A stretch of 30,469 nt of DNA from CALZIK01 sp046756565 (GTDB taxonomy: Bacteria; Acidobacteriota; Thermoanaerobaculia; Multivoradales; JAHEKO01). This document shows positions 8,702 to 16,250 of the stretch, piece after piece. Below the pieces are notes generated by a model. The model did not search any database. It saw only the letters and a list, made by a program, of their open reading frames with translations, and was not told the DNA's origin. The stretch is from assembly GCA_046756565.1 (NCBI GenBank), contig JBHHWO010000041.1, forward strand, positions 1 to 30,469. The letters run 5' to 3'. Positions within the stretch are counted from its first letter, which is position 1; every line of letters begins with the position of its first letter. The translations under genes were made by a program, and so were the position numbers.

Positions 8702-8746
8702 TCACCTCGACCATTCAGGTCTGACCGGCGGCGCGGGAGGTAGCTT
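8702..8746 (+). repeat. Dispersed repeat R3, copy 1
   Basis: Shares TCACCTCGA, TCTGACCGGC and GGGAGGT blocks in the same order and strand with 20791-20835. Function unknown. Confidence 0.5.
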
Positions 8747-8818
8747 GCCTTGCTCGCTCGATTGGAGCGTCGGGCACCCTTCGCCGTGCTCGAGGGCAGG
8801 CTCCGGCCCGACGCTGCC

Positions 8819-8879
8819 CGGAGAGCCCCCTGCGCGCATTGCCTGCCGCCTCGACTTGGCCGACACGCTCCTCGGCTCC
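8819..8879 (-). repeat. Dispersed repeat R2, copy 1 (61 bp)
   Basis: Its reverse complement matches 20906-20966 at 55 of 61 positions with no gap. Read on the plus strand it is open in the frame GEPPARIACRLDLADTLLGS; three of the six differences from the other copy are silent in that frame. Confidence 0.75.
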
Positions 8880-9099
8880 GGACTTGCCCCTGCAGTCGCC
8901 CGCCGGAGTCGGTTTGAAGCGCGCTCGACCGCACGGTGCTGTGCCTGAAAGGCCGGCCGCGTGCCTCTTGCAGCTTGTCCTGAGTCCCTCGAAGGAAGCA
9001 AGCGTTACCCGAGTCTTCGAGGGGCGAGCGAGAAGACGGCACTGGCGGCCATCAATCGCACCGAGTCACCACAGAGACCCGATTGAAAACCAGTCGGAA

Positions 9100-9124
9100 G
9101 GAGACACTTGGGAAAGGTGTCCCC
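9100..9124. repeat. Imperfect palindrome GGAGACAC..GGTGTCCCC
   Basis: The arms GGAGACACTT and GGTGTCCCC pair over about nine bases with one or two mismatches around a short loop. It directly abuts repeat R1 at 9128 and is probably part of the same repetitive patch. Confidence 0.45.
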
Positions 9125-9127
9125 GAT

Positions 9128-9173
9128 GGGATCGACTCCGCCGACTGCGGAGCGAGACCAGCGACAGAGGGAC
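9128..9173 (-). repeat. Dispersed repeat R1, inverted copy
   Basis: The reverse complement shares GTCTCGCTCCGCA, TCGGCGGAGTCGATCC and a 5' GTCCCTC with the copies at 20405-20469 and 30404-30469. It contains the hairpin CTCCGC-cgact-GCGGAG. Confidence 0.8.
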
Positions 9174-9233
9174 GCGCCAGTCCTCGTCCGCCGTCGACGC
9201 GCGGTGCCCGCGCCACTGGCCAGGGTCGTGCGA

Positions 9234-10118
9234 TCAGCTCTCGAGGATCGCCACGATCACGAGCACGACCACGATGATGACCGCGACAGCGACCATCCCA
9301 CACCCCAAACCGATCCAGATCGGGTTGACGGGAAGACGGCGCGATGTCCGCGACCAGGTCTCGAGTTTGGACGGCTGGAGCCCGTCTCTCGAGGGTCCCA
9401 TCGCGTCGACGCCGTCGGCCAGGGTGGATAGCTGATCGAGCCAGGCGTCGATGTTGACCTCGGTGACCTCGGAGAGCGGAAGAAACTGCCGGACGTAGCC
9501 GATCGACGCCGGTCCGAAGCGAATTCCGGGGACGACGCGTTCGGAGGGCGTCATCAACTCGGCGGCGGTCCGCGCGATTCCTGGCCGGCGGACCAGACGG
9601 CGCATCCAATCGGCGTCTCGGGCCAGGACTTCACAGTCGGCGAGCTCGCCGGGCGATTCGATCGGCACGATCGTCGAGTCCAGAAGCCGGCCGAAGGCCT
9701 GAATTGCCGGTCCGACGCGCCGGATGGCGGCCCGGGTCCGGACGTCGCTTTCGAGGTAGAGCTCGAGTCGGGGCCCGCGGGCGACCCAGGCGTTGAACCG
9801 CCGGCCCCGGACCTCACCCTTCCACTGCCTGACGTTCCCCATGACCTGGGTGCCGGGAGCGGTGCCGAAGCCGCGGTCCAATCGCTTGCCTCGTCGCCGA
9901 ATCCACCAGAGCGCGAACAGGACCATGATGCCCATCAGCGCCATCTGCACGACTCCGACGATCGCCATGATCACGAACTCGTTCTCGGGCGTCGCGTACT
10001 GCGCCATGTAGAGGGCGAAGGCCACCAGCGCTACACCCAGGATCCCGCCGACGACCGCAATCGCGAGGCTCTGCCGGCATCCTCGCAGGTAGGCTCTGCC
10101 GATCTGCTTGCCGCTCAA
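9234..10118 (-). CDS. Membrane protein of unknown function
   Basis: A 294-aa protein I do not recognise. Three hydrophobic segments are clear: about residues 17-40 and 48-68 near the N-terminus, and about 266-291 at the C-terminus (a valine/isoleucine-rich stretch ending AILES). The central region of about 195 residues is soluble and rich in arginine; it contains NAWVARGPRLELYLESDV and no catalytic motif I know. The topology suggests a cytoplasmic or periplasmic domain held between an N-terminal hairpin and a C-terminal anchor. The start used is TTG at 10118, because an in-frame stop lies five codons upstream and later ATGs would remove the first helix. A perfect 9-bp hairpin ends one base before the start codon. 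It is divergent from the PPK2 genes. Short C-terminal truncation or a different start cannot be excluded. Confidence 0.72.
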   Translation of the reverse strand: MSGKQIGRAYLRGCRQSLAIAVVGGILGVALVAFALYMAQYATPENEFVIMAIVGVVQMALMGIMVLFALWWIRRRGKRLDRGFGTAPGTQVMGNVRQWKGEVRGRRFNAWVARGPRLELYLESDVRTRAAIRRVGPAIQAFGRLLDSTIVPIESPGELADCEVLARDADWMRRLVRRPGIARTAAELMTPSERVVPGIRFGPASIGYVRQFLPLSEVTEVNIDAWLDQLSTLADGVDAMGPSRDGLQPSKLETWSRTSRRLPVNPIWIGLGCGMVAVAVIIVVVLVIVAILES

Positions 10119-10119
10119 G

Positions 10120-10142
10120 TCGGGCTGAAGTTATCAGCCCGA
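10120..10142. promoter_or_regulatory. Perfect hairpin TCGGGCTGA-agtta-TCAGCCCGA next to a start codon
   Basis: Two 9-bp arms around a 5-nt loop, placed one base upstream of the TTG start of the membrane-protein gene and 75 bp upstream of the first PPK2 gene. It could be an operator shared by the divergent genes, or a leader stem hiding the ribosome-binding region. Confidence 0.5.
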
Positions 10143-10216
10143 GGAGTGGCTTGGACTGGCGCCACCTTTTTGGGTCGTCACAACTCTTCTTCGACCATCT
10201 ATGATGGGCCCGCGCA

Positions 10217-10996
10217 ATGCTCGAAGTCGTCGATTTATCGCGAAGCCTGGACAAGAGCGCCTACCGCAAGAAGATCAATCCACTTCAGGAGAGGTTGTGG
10301 GAGCTTCAGCGGCTCTGCTGGAGAGCCTCGATCCCGGTGGTGATCGTGTTCGAGGGTTGGGACGCGGCAGGCAAGGGCCGATGCGTGGCGAAGCTCACCG
10401 GCAGGCTCGAGCCCCGCGGATTCGAGGTCCATCATGTGACCGGTGAGCCGCGAACTCACGAATTGGATCTACCGTGGATGTGGCCGTTCTGGGTTACGAC
10501 GCCCCGCAGGGGGAAGATCGCGATATTCGACCGCAGCTGGAACCACCGCGCACTGGTCGACCGGGTCGCCAACCCCAAAGACGAGATGCGCTGGCGCCGC
10601 GCCCTGCGAGACATCGGTGACTACGAGCGCTGGCTCTCCGACGACGGCTACGTATTGATCAAGTTCTTTCTCCATATCAGTCCCGAGGAGCAGCTCGGTC
10701 GCTACCAGCAGCGGGAGGAGGATCCCGGCTTGAGCTGGAAAGCCCTCGAGGGCGTCTGGCAGAAGCCGACGCACTATTCGCGACATCTCGCGGCCGCCGA
10801 GGAGCTTCTGCAGAACACCGAAGTGCCGTGGAGCCCGTGGACCATCGTCCCGGCTACCGATTCTCGCTGGGCCCGCTTTCAGGTGTTGGACACTGTGGTC
10901 TCGAGGCTCGAGGCCGCCCTCGAAGAGCGCGGAGAGTCGACCAGAGAGCGGCGCGAGGCGGGAGGCTCGGCCGGCGCCGAGGACGAGGCATGCTGA
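10217..10996 (+). CDS. PPK2-family protein, matching the N-terminal half of two-domain polyphosphate:AMP phosphotransferases
   Basis: A 259-aa P-loop phosphotransferase. PPK2 enzymes move phosphate between polyphosphate and nucleotides in the cytoplasm. Walker A is FEGWDAAGKG (45-54) and Walker B is IAIFDRSW (101-108). The residue after DRSW is N109, where the next gene and most active PPK2s have tyrosine (DRSWY). Further PPK2 features are GDYERWL (134-140), LHISPEEQLGR (152-162) and the final SPWTIVPATDSRWAR block (206-220). The N-terminal LDKSAYRKKI and the overall pattern match the first domain of class II PPK2 (PAP) proteins, which are usually about 500 aa with two PPK2 domains in one chain. 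Here the second domain is a separate gene overlapping by 7 nt. The ATG start has only a weak GGGCC stretch upstream. It may be a less active or regulatory partner; this is inference. Confidence 0.9.
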   Translation: MLEVVDLSRSLDKSAYRKKINPLQERLWELQRLCWRASIPVVIVFEGWDAAGKGRCVAKLTGRLEPRGFEVHHVTGEPRTHELDLPWMWPFWVTTPRRGKIAIFDRSWNHRALVDRVANPKDEMRWRRALRDIGDYERWLSDDGYVLIKFFLHISPEEQLGRYQQREEDPGLSWKALEGVWQKPTHYSRHLAAAEELLQNTEVPWSPWTIVPATDSRWARFQVLDTVVSRLEAALEERGESTRERREAGGSAGAEDEAC

Positions 10997-11718
10997 GTCA
11001 GGTCGACCTCAATGTCGCGCTCGCCAAGGAGGCCTACCACGAGCAGCTGCGCGAGCATCAACTCGCGCTTCTGCGTCGCTCCCGCGACCTGTACGCCTCG
11101 CACCGCACGCTGGTGGTGGTGCTCGAGGGTTGGGACGCCGCCGGCAAGGGCGGCGCGATCCGACGCCTCACCCATGCTCTGGACCCTCGCAGCTATCAGG
11201 TCTTCTCGATCTCAGCGCCGACCGAGGAGGAACTGGCGCACCAGTATCTGTGGAGATTCTGGAAGCGGATGGTCCCGCCGCGGGAGAAGCAGATCCTGGT
11301 CTTCGATCGAAGCTGGTACGGGCGCGTTCTGGTGGAGCGCGTCGAGGGCTTCGCTAAGCCGGGAGAGTGGCGCCGGGCCTATCGGGAGATCAACGACTTC
11401 GAACGGCAGCTCGTCGATTCAGGTGCCGGAGTCGTCAAACTCTGGTTTCACATCAGCGCGGAGGAGCAGAAAGCCCGTTTCGATGCGCGTGACGCGACTC
11501 CTCACAAAAGCTGGAAGCTGACCGAGGAGGACTGGCGTAATCGCCGGAGATGGGACGACTACGAGAAATCGGTCGATGACATGCTGCTCAAGACCAGCAC
11601 CCAGCAGGCGCCGTGGACGATCGTCGAAGGCAACGACAAGCGCTGGGCTCGGGTCAAGACCCTGCGTACGATTCTCGCCGCGATGTCGGCGCCGGACAGC
11701 GTCGAGTCGGGTGGGTGA
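10990..11718 (+). CDS. PPK2-family kinase, matching the C-terminal (catalytic) half of polyphosphate:AMP phosphotransferase
   Basis: A 242-aa PPK2 protein with Walker A LEGWDAAGKGG (45-55) and Walker B LVFDRSWYGR (103-112). The following VLVERVEGFA, REINDFERQLV, HISAEEQKARF, EDWRNRRRWDDYE and PWTIVEGNDKRWARVK blocks are characteristic of the second domain of class II PPK2, which phosphorylates AMP to ADP using polyphosphate. All expected motifs are intact, so it is likely active. The ATG start at 10990 lies inside the end of the previous gene (7-nt overlap, different frame), implying translational coupling and probable hetero-oligomer formation with the preceding half. An earlier in-frame ATG would overlap the first gene by about 170 bp and is unlikely. 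The summed length of the two proteins (501 aa) equals that of fused family members. Confidence 0.92.
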   Translation: MLSQVDLNVALAKEAYHEQLREHQLALLRRSRDLYASHRTLVVVLEGWDAAGKGGAIRRLTHALDPRSYQVFSISAPTEEELAHQYLWRFWKRMVPPREKQILVFDRSWYGRVLVERVEGFAKPGEWRRAYREINDFERQLVDSGAGVVKLWFHISAEEQKARFDARDATPHKSWKLTEEDWRNRRRWDDYEKSVDDMLLKTSTQQAPWTIVEGNDKRWARVKTLRTILAAMSAPDSVESGG

Positions 11719-11861
11719 GGCTCTGCTAGACTCCCGGGCCAGTTCAGCCGAGAAGGGGCCGATGGGCGGACGAGTGCACACGATCTTCGCGTTGATAGCG
11801 CTCTCTTGAAGCGCTCTGGCCAGGACGCTGACACACGAAACAACCAAACGCGGGGACCGGC

Positions 11862-13469
11862 ATGAGTGACTCGACCGATTCCGAGAACAACAAACCGGAA
11901 GAGAAGCCGGCAGGCGAGGGCTCGGAGCCTTCGGCGGGCACCGAAAGCAGAGGCTGGGTCTACCGGGCTCTGGCCTGGGTAGAGCGCGTCGGCAACAAGT
12001 TGCCGGACCCGGCGATGCTGTTCGTCATCGCTCTGGCCGCTGTCTGGTTGGCATCGTGGCTGCTGGCCGACTATCAGTTCACGGTTCCCGGAAAGGACGC
12101 GGCGCGCACCCTGGCGGTCCAGAACCAGCTGACCGGTGGCTCGATGGCGTCTTTCCTCTCTCAGATGGTGTCGACCTTTACAGGCTTCGCTCCTCTCGGC
12201 GTGGTCCTGGTGGCGCTTTTGGGGGTCGGCGTGGCCGAGCACTCCGGCTTCATCAACGCGGGCCTCAAGGGCCTGATCGGGTTCACGCCGAAGTCACTCC
12301 TGTCTCCCATGCTGCTGTTGGTCGCGATCGTCAGTCACACTGCCGCCGACGCCGGCTACGTGCTCGTGATACCGCTCGGCGGCGTCATATTCTACGCCGC
12401 GGGCAGGCATCCGCTGGCGGGCATCGCCTGCGCCTTTGCGGGCGTCTCGGGCGGCTTCAGCGCCAACTTCATCCCGTCGGGAATCGATCCTTTGCTCCAG
12501 GGCTTCACCCAGTCGGCCGCCCAGATCCTGGATCCCGCTCGAGAGGTGAATCCTCTGTGCAACTGGGCCTTTACCAGCGCGTCGAGCCTCCTGGTAATCC
12601 TCATCGGCTGGTACATCACCGACAAGATCATCGAGCCTCGTCTCAAGGGTACCCAGATCGACGGCGACGAAGTCGAGATGACGCAGATGCACGACCTCGA
12701 CAGGAACGAGAGGAAGGGGCTGTGGGCCGGGCTGGCGGCTATGGCCGTGGGCCTCGTGTTGCTGGTGGTCTGGGTGTGGCCGGCGGATTCGCCGCTGCGC
12801 TCGGCGGCGGACGGCTCGATCACTTCGTTCAGCGCGCCGATCATGCAGTCGATCGTGCCACTCATCTTTCTGTTGTTCCTGATCCCGGGCGCGGTCTACG
12901 GCTATGTCTCGGGCTCGGTCAAGGACCATCGCGACCTGATCAAGGGAATGAGCAACACCATGGCCACCATGGGGTACTACCTGGTGATGATCTTCTTCTG
13001 CGCGCAGTTCACCGCCGCCTTTGGGCGGTCGAATCTGGGTGCGCTGCTGGCGGTCAAAGGCGCCGATTTCTTGAAGGCGCTCGGCCTTCCGGGCACCATC
13101 ACGATCATCGGCATCATCCTGTTGAGCACCGTCGTCAACCTACTGGTGGGGTCGGCGTCGGGCAAGTGGGCTCTCTTGGCGCCGATCTTCGTTCCGATTC
13201 TGATGCAGGTCGGCCTATCGCCCGAGCTGACGCAGGCGGCCTACCGCGTAGGTGACTCGACCACCAACATCATCACGCCGTTGATGCCCTACTTCCCATT
13301 GGTTGTCGCGTTTTGTCAGCGCTGGGTCAAGAAAACCGGCATCGGAACGGTGACTTCTCTGATGTTGCCCTACTCGGTTTCGTTGCTGGTCACCTGGACG
13401 ATCTTCCTGATCATCTACTGGATGCTCGGCCTGCCGCTGGGCTTGCAGGCGAGCTACGTCTACCCCTGA
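11862..13469 (+). CDS. AbgT-family transporter
   Basis: A 535-aa inner-membrane transporter with about 12-13 hydrophobic segments. The family (AbgT, MtrF) exports or imports p-aminobenzoyl-glutamate and confers antifolate export in some members, using an ion gradient. Seen motifs are NKLPDPAMLFV (about 44-54), HTAADAGYVLVIPLGG (about 153-168), AFAGVSGGFSAN (about 185-200), a long loop with TDKIIEPRLKG, NLLVGSASGKWALLAP (C-terminal re-entrant region) and YRVGDSTTNIITPLMPYFP, all typical of AbgT. The first 30 residues are hydrophilic, acidic and unconserved-looking. GGGGA lies 7 nt before the ATG. It follows the PPK2 pair after 143 bp and is probably co-transcribed with the DinB gene 17 bp downstream. 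The substrate here is unproven. Confidence 0.92.
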   Translation: MSDSTDSENNKPEEKPAGEGSEPSAGTESRGWVYRALAWVERVGNKLPDPAMLFVIALAAVWLASWLLADYQFTVPGKDAARTLAVQNQLTGGSMASFLSQMVSTFTGFAPLGVVLVALLGVGVAEHSGFINAGLKGLIGFTPKSLLSPMLLLVAIVSHTAADAGYVLVIPLGGVIFYAAGRHPLAGIACAFAGVSGGFSANFIPSGIDPLLQGFTQSAAQILDPAREVNPLCNWAFTSASSLLVILIGWYITDKIIEPRLKGTQIDGDEVEMTQMHDLDRNERKGLWAGLAAMAVGLVLLVVWVWPADSPLRSAADGSITSFSAPIMQSIVPLIFLLFLIPGAVYGYVSGSVKDHRDLIKGMSNTMATMGYYLVMIFFCAQFTAAFGRSNLGALLAVKGADFLKALGLPGTITIIGIILLSTVVNLLVGSASGKWALLAPIFVPILMQVGLSPELTQAAYRVGDSTTNIITPLMPYFPLVVAFCQRWVKKTGIGTVTSLMLPYSVSLLVTWTIFLIIYWMLGLPLGLQASYVYP

Positions 13470-13486
13470 TTACTTGAGGAGAGCCG

Positions 13487-13963
13487 ATGAACGCACGGGC
13501 TTGTGTTGGACAACTCAAGGCCACGAAGGCCTATTTCGACCGCTCGACGCGATGTCTCGAAGAGGACGACTCGACCTTCGCGCCGACCGAGGGTGCGATG
13601 ACGGTGGCCCAGCAGGTGGCGCACGTCGCCCACACGATCGATTGGTTCATGGAAGGCGGGTTCCGGCCGGAAGGATTCGACCTCGACTTCGAAGGCCAGG
13701 CGAAGGAGTACCTGGCGGTGACGTCGTTGGCTGCCGCGCGCGAGTGGCTGGACCGTGCCTTCGCCTCGGCGATCGAGACCACGGCATCGAAGAGCGGCGA
13801 GGAGCTGGCGGAGGCGCTACCGGACGGCATCGTCATGGGCGGCATGCCGCGTTTCTCGATCTACGGCAGCATCCAGGACCACACGGCGCACCACCGAGGC
13901 GTCCTGACCGTCTACTCGCGCCACCGTGGCCACACGCCGGCGATGCCGTACATGGACATGTAG
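13487..13963 (+). CDS. DinB-family metal-binding protein
   Basis: A 158-aa four-helix-bundle protein of the DinB/YfiT superfamily. These proteins bind a divalent metal with three histidines, and some act as thiol-dependent transferases for bacillithiol or mycothiol. Candidate ligands are H46 or H49 in VAHVAHTIDWF and H132 and H136 in DHTAHHRG, in the usual positions near the first and third helices. The start has a clear GAGGAG six nucleotides upstream. The gene is 17 bp downstream of the AbgT transporter and probably in its operon; the stop is 13 bp from the converging third PPK2. The reaction cannot be predicted from sequence. Confidence 0.85.
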   Translation: MNARACVGQLKATKAYFDRSTRCLEEDDSTFAPTEGAMTVAQQVAHVAHTIDWFMEGGFRPEGFDLDFEGQAKEYLAVTSLAAAREWLDRAFASAIETTASKSGEELAEALPDGIVMGGMPRFSIYGSIQDHTAHHRGVLTVYSRHRGHTPAMPYMDM

Positions 13964-13976
13964 GAGCCCGGTTTGC

Positions 13977-14948
13977 CTAGCCGAGAAAGCGGCCGTGCTT
14001 CCGGCGCTGAGCCTTCATGATCTTCAGCTCGTGGTCACCGGCAATCACGATCGACGGATCCGGCTCGACATCGAGCGTGCGGCTGCGACCCCGATAGGAG
14101 TTGAGTTTCAGGATCAGCTTGAGGGTCTCGCGCCGGGCGAGGTGCTTGTCGTCGGAGCGGATGATCCACCAGGGCGATATCTCGGTGTGGGTCTTCTGGA
14201 GGAGGGTGTATTTCTTCTCGGTGAACTCGTCCCAGAGCGCCTGCGCCTGAAGGTCCACCTCGCTCAACTTCCATTGGCGCAGAGGATCGTTTCGCCGGCG
14301 CTCGAAGCGCCGCTGTTGCTCCTCTTTCGAAACCGAAAAGTAGAGCTTCAATAGGCTGGTCGTTCCATCGGCCAGGATGCGCTCCTCGTATCCGACCACG
14401 CGCCGCATGAACTCCCGGTACTGTTTAGGCGTGCAGAAGCCCATCACGGGCTCGACCATCGCCCGGTTGTACCAGCTGCGATCGAACAGGACCAACTCTG
14501 CCGCGTGCGGGAAGTGTTCGATGTAGCGCTTCATGTGGAGCTCGGTGCGCTGCTCGTCCGTGGGCTTGCCGAGCGCCACGACGCGGTAGTGCTTCTCATT
14601 GAGGTAGCGAACGACCCGTCGTATGATGCCGCCCTTGCCGGAGGCGTCTCTGCCGTCAAACAGAATGATGATCTTCTTGCCGGTGACCTCGAGGTGCTTC
14701 AGAAGCTTGATGAGCTCGGCCTGGTAGGGAATCAGCTCTGCCTTGGCGAAGTGCCTCTCGAGCGCACTTTGGACGACGCGCTTGCTCTCTTTCCTCTTGA
14801 GCTGCCGGCGCGCGCTGCGCGCGGCCTCGAGCGGCTCGTCCGACGGCAGGCTGTCGACGATTCGCGATACTGCTTCCCGAATTCGCGACGTATAGCCGGA
14901 CGCCGCCGTCGTGGCTGCCCGAGGTGTGCCTTCGACCTTCTCGCTCAT
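13977..14948 (-). CDS. ppk2: Class I polyphosphate kinase 2
   Basis: A 323-aa enzyme predicted to make ATP or GTP from the diphosphate and polyphosphate (or the reverse). Walker A is FDGRDASGKGG (97-107) and Walker B is LVLFDRSWYNR (152-162), followed by AMVEPVMGFCTPKQY and the PWWIIRSDDKHLARR block (259-273), all as in class I PPK2 rather than the two short PPK2s nearby. An N-terminal extension of about 60 residues is low-complexity and unlike typical members. The C-terminal tail after about residue 290 (DVEPDPSIVIAG to FLG) is also extra. The ATG at 14948 is preferred to one 22 codons upstream because the added codons look non-coding; the upstream purine stretch is weak. It converges on the DinB gene with 13 bp between stops, so it is a separate transcription unit from the other two PPK2s. 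Confidence 0.92.
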   Translation of the reverse strand: MSEKVEGTPRAATTAASGYTSRIREAVSRIVDSLPSDEPLEAARSARRQLKRKESKRVVQSALERHFAKAELIPYQAELIKLLKHLEVTGKKIIILFDGRDASGKGGIIRRVVRYLNEKHYRVVALGKPTDEQRTELHMKRYIEHFPHAAELVLFDRSWYNRAMVEPVMGFCTPKQYREFMRRVVGYEERILADGTTSLLKLYFSVSKEEQQRRFERRRNDPLRQWKLSEVDLQAQALWDEFTEKKYTLLQKTHTEISPWWIIRSDDKHLARRETLKLILKLNSYRGRSRTLDVEPDPSIVIAGDHELKIMKAQRRKHGRFLG

Positions 14949-15234
14949 GGCTCGTCTTCGTGGCGATTCTAGTGTGTGCCGTTGTGGTTCTGATCCAGCG
15001 GGACGAGATTCCACTTCTCGGCTGGAGTTCTTGGTAACCAGGGCCTCGGCGACACCTGGAGACGAGCGAAGGTCCCGGATCTCTCTCGAGAGACCTAACG
15101 AACGGGGGCACCAGAGCGTCTCGGGCCTCCGCTTCGCCGAGATGGAGGACCATACCTATCGCGATTCGAGCCCGGGCCGGTGGTGGGCTGGACGCTTCGG
15201 CGCCTGAAGAACGTCTCTGACGCGAATCCGGCCG
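14949..15234. other. Intergenic region, nothing recognised
   Basis: Together with the following terminator this leaves 352 bp without a gene. Short frames here have no start signal or domain. It must contain the promoter of the class I PPK2 gene, but no clear promoter elements were identified. Confidence 0.5.
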
Positions 15235-15235
15235 C

Positions 15236-15278
15236 AAAAAGACCAGGGCGCCCGAGTGATCGGGCGGCCCTGGTCTTT
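15236..15278 (-). terminator. Strong intrinsic terminator of the first secreted paralog gene
   Basis: On the minus strand an 18-bp stem (AAAGACCAGGGC.GCCCGA with one bulge) and a 4-nt loop end in TTTTT, starting about 20 bp after the stop at 15301. Confidence 0.9.
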
Positions 15279-15300
15279 ACTTCTTTGACCGGAGATCGGG

Positions 15301-16011
15301 TCAGTCGATCGAGAACTCGGTCTCCGAGATCGTCTGGTTGCCGCTGTCTTCCTTGGCCAGCACTTCCCACTTGCACTCGTCGAGATCCTCCTGCTCGAGG
15401 AACTCGGGCCCGACGGTGATGCTGTCGACGTCCGGGCCGACCAGGAAGGTGGCCTTGGTGAACTCCGGCTCCTCACACTCGAGGACCACCTCGTAGGTCA
15501 CGATCTCACTCCCTGGGGGATCGGCGACCTGCACCCATGTGAAGACGGCGTTCTCCGGGTCGACACTCTCACCGTCGACGGGCGAGACCTGCATCGGCTG
15601 CATGGGGAAGTCATGAGTGAGCTTGGTCTTGCCGGTCAGTGGCTCACCCTCGGTGGTGACGCCCTCGAACCTGTATCTGCCCTCGGGGAAAAGAGCCATC
15701 AGCTCCTCGAGAGTCTGAACGTCGAAAGACGGCTCGGCACTCTCGAAGAAGAACTCCGTAATGCCCTGTTGCTTCACGCTGTTTCTGTTTTTGGTGTCGA
15801 CGATCTTGTTTCCGTCGGGGTCGAAGATCTTCATTCGCTTCCAACCCACGCCGTCCAGAAATACCTGGATTCCTGCGTCACCGTCGGTGGCATTGATCTC
15901 GATGAAAAACTCCGCTTCGTCGAGTCTCTTGGCCTCGGCTTCGGGCGCTGCGATTCCGGCCGCCAGGACGAGAATCACAAGCCCGCAAAGCCACGTCTTG
16001 CTGTGTCTCAT
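15301..16011 (-). CDS. Secreted protein with FnIII-like C-terminal half, paralog 1
   Basis: A 236-aa exported protein of unknown function. The signal peptide is about residues 1-27 (cleavage near APEAEA-KR). The mature part starts KRLDEAEFFIEINATDGDAG, continues with a region containing GITEFFFESAEPSFDV, and ends in a beta-rich segment (about 150-236) with SPVDGESVDP, TWVQVADPPGSEIVTYEV and a conserved cysteine pair (LECEEPE and DECKWEV), suggesting a fibronectin-III-like fold with one disulfide. It is a close paralog of the gene at 16251-16958 over its full length. GGAGGA lies 7 nt before the ATG. A strong terminator follows it. No enzyme motif is visible; a surface or adhesive role is only a guess. 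Confidence 0.88.
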   Translation of the reverse strand: MRHSKTWLCGLVILVLAAGIAAPEAEAKRLDEAEFFIEINATDGDAGIQVFLDGVGWKRMKIFDPDGNKIVDTKNRNSVKQQGITEFFFESAEPSFDVQTLEELMALFPEGRYRFEGVTTEGEPLTGKTKLTHDFPMQPMQVSPVDGESVDPENAVFTWVQVADPPGSEIVTYEVVLECEEPEFTKATFLVGPDVDSITVGPEFLEQEDLDECKWEVLAKEDSGNQTISETEFSID

Positions 16012-16189
16012 TCGCGTTCCTCCATTCGATGCGATGCGGGGATAGAAATGGGGGCAACCCCGCGTTATTGCCTGGAGAACTTAGATGTGGCCGAATCGAG
16101 AATCCTTCGCACATTCTCGAGAAATCCCGCGCAACTGACCAACGCCTCCATCCGGAGGCCTTCGAAGCCGGATACCGGACACAAAGGGA

Positions 16190-16216
16190 GGCGACCACCC
16201 GTTTCCGGTGGCCGCC
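16190..16216 (-). terminator. Hairpin downstream of the second secreted paralog gene
   Basis: GGCGACCACC (16190-16199) pairs with GGTGGCCGCC (16207-16216) with one G-U wobble on the minus-strand RNA, about 35 bp after the stop at 16251. There is only a short CCTTT stretch afterwards, so termination may be partial and the next gene could be read through. Confidence 0.45.
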
Positions 16217-16250
16217 CCGTCGTTGTGCATTTGTCTTGGCGGTACGAGGC

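Larger units (their letters stand above)
8550..9233. other. Gene-free, repeat-rich intergenic region
   Basis: A stretch of 684 bp between the acyltransferase fusion start and the end of the membrane-protein gene; both flanking genes are on the minus strand. Open frames here lack a credible start or domain. It holds copies of three dispersed repeats that recur at 20.4-21.0 kb or at the right edge of the window, plus a palindrome (separate entries). Confidence 0.65.

Noticed and set aside
9101..9124. Insertion-sequence end
   Set aside because: Only one short palindrome is present, without a second end or transposase; kept only as a repeat.
10217..11718. Sequencing frameshift as the reason for the two PPK2 genes
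   Set aside because: The second gene has its own ATG and its own natural N-terminus (VDLNVALAKEAY), and the first gene has an extended hydrophilic end, so two real genes fit better; still worth checking against raw reads.
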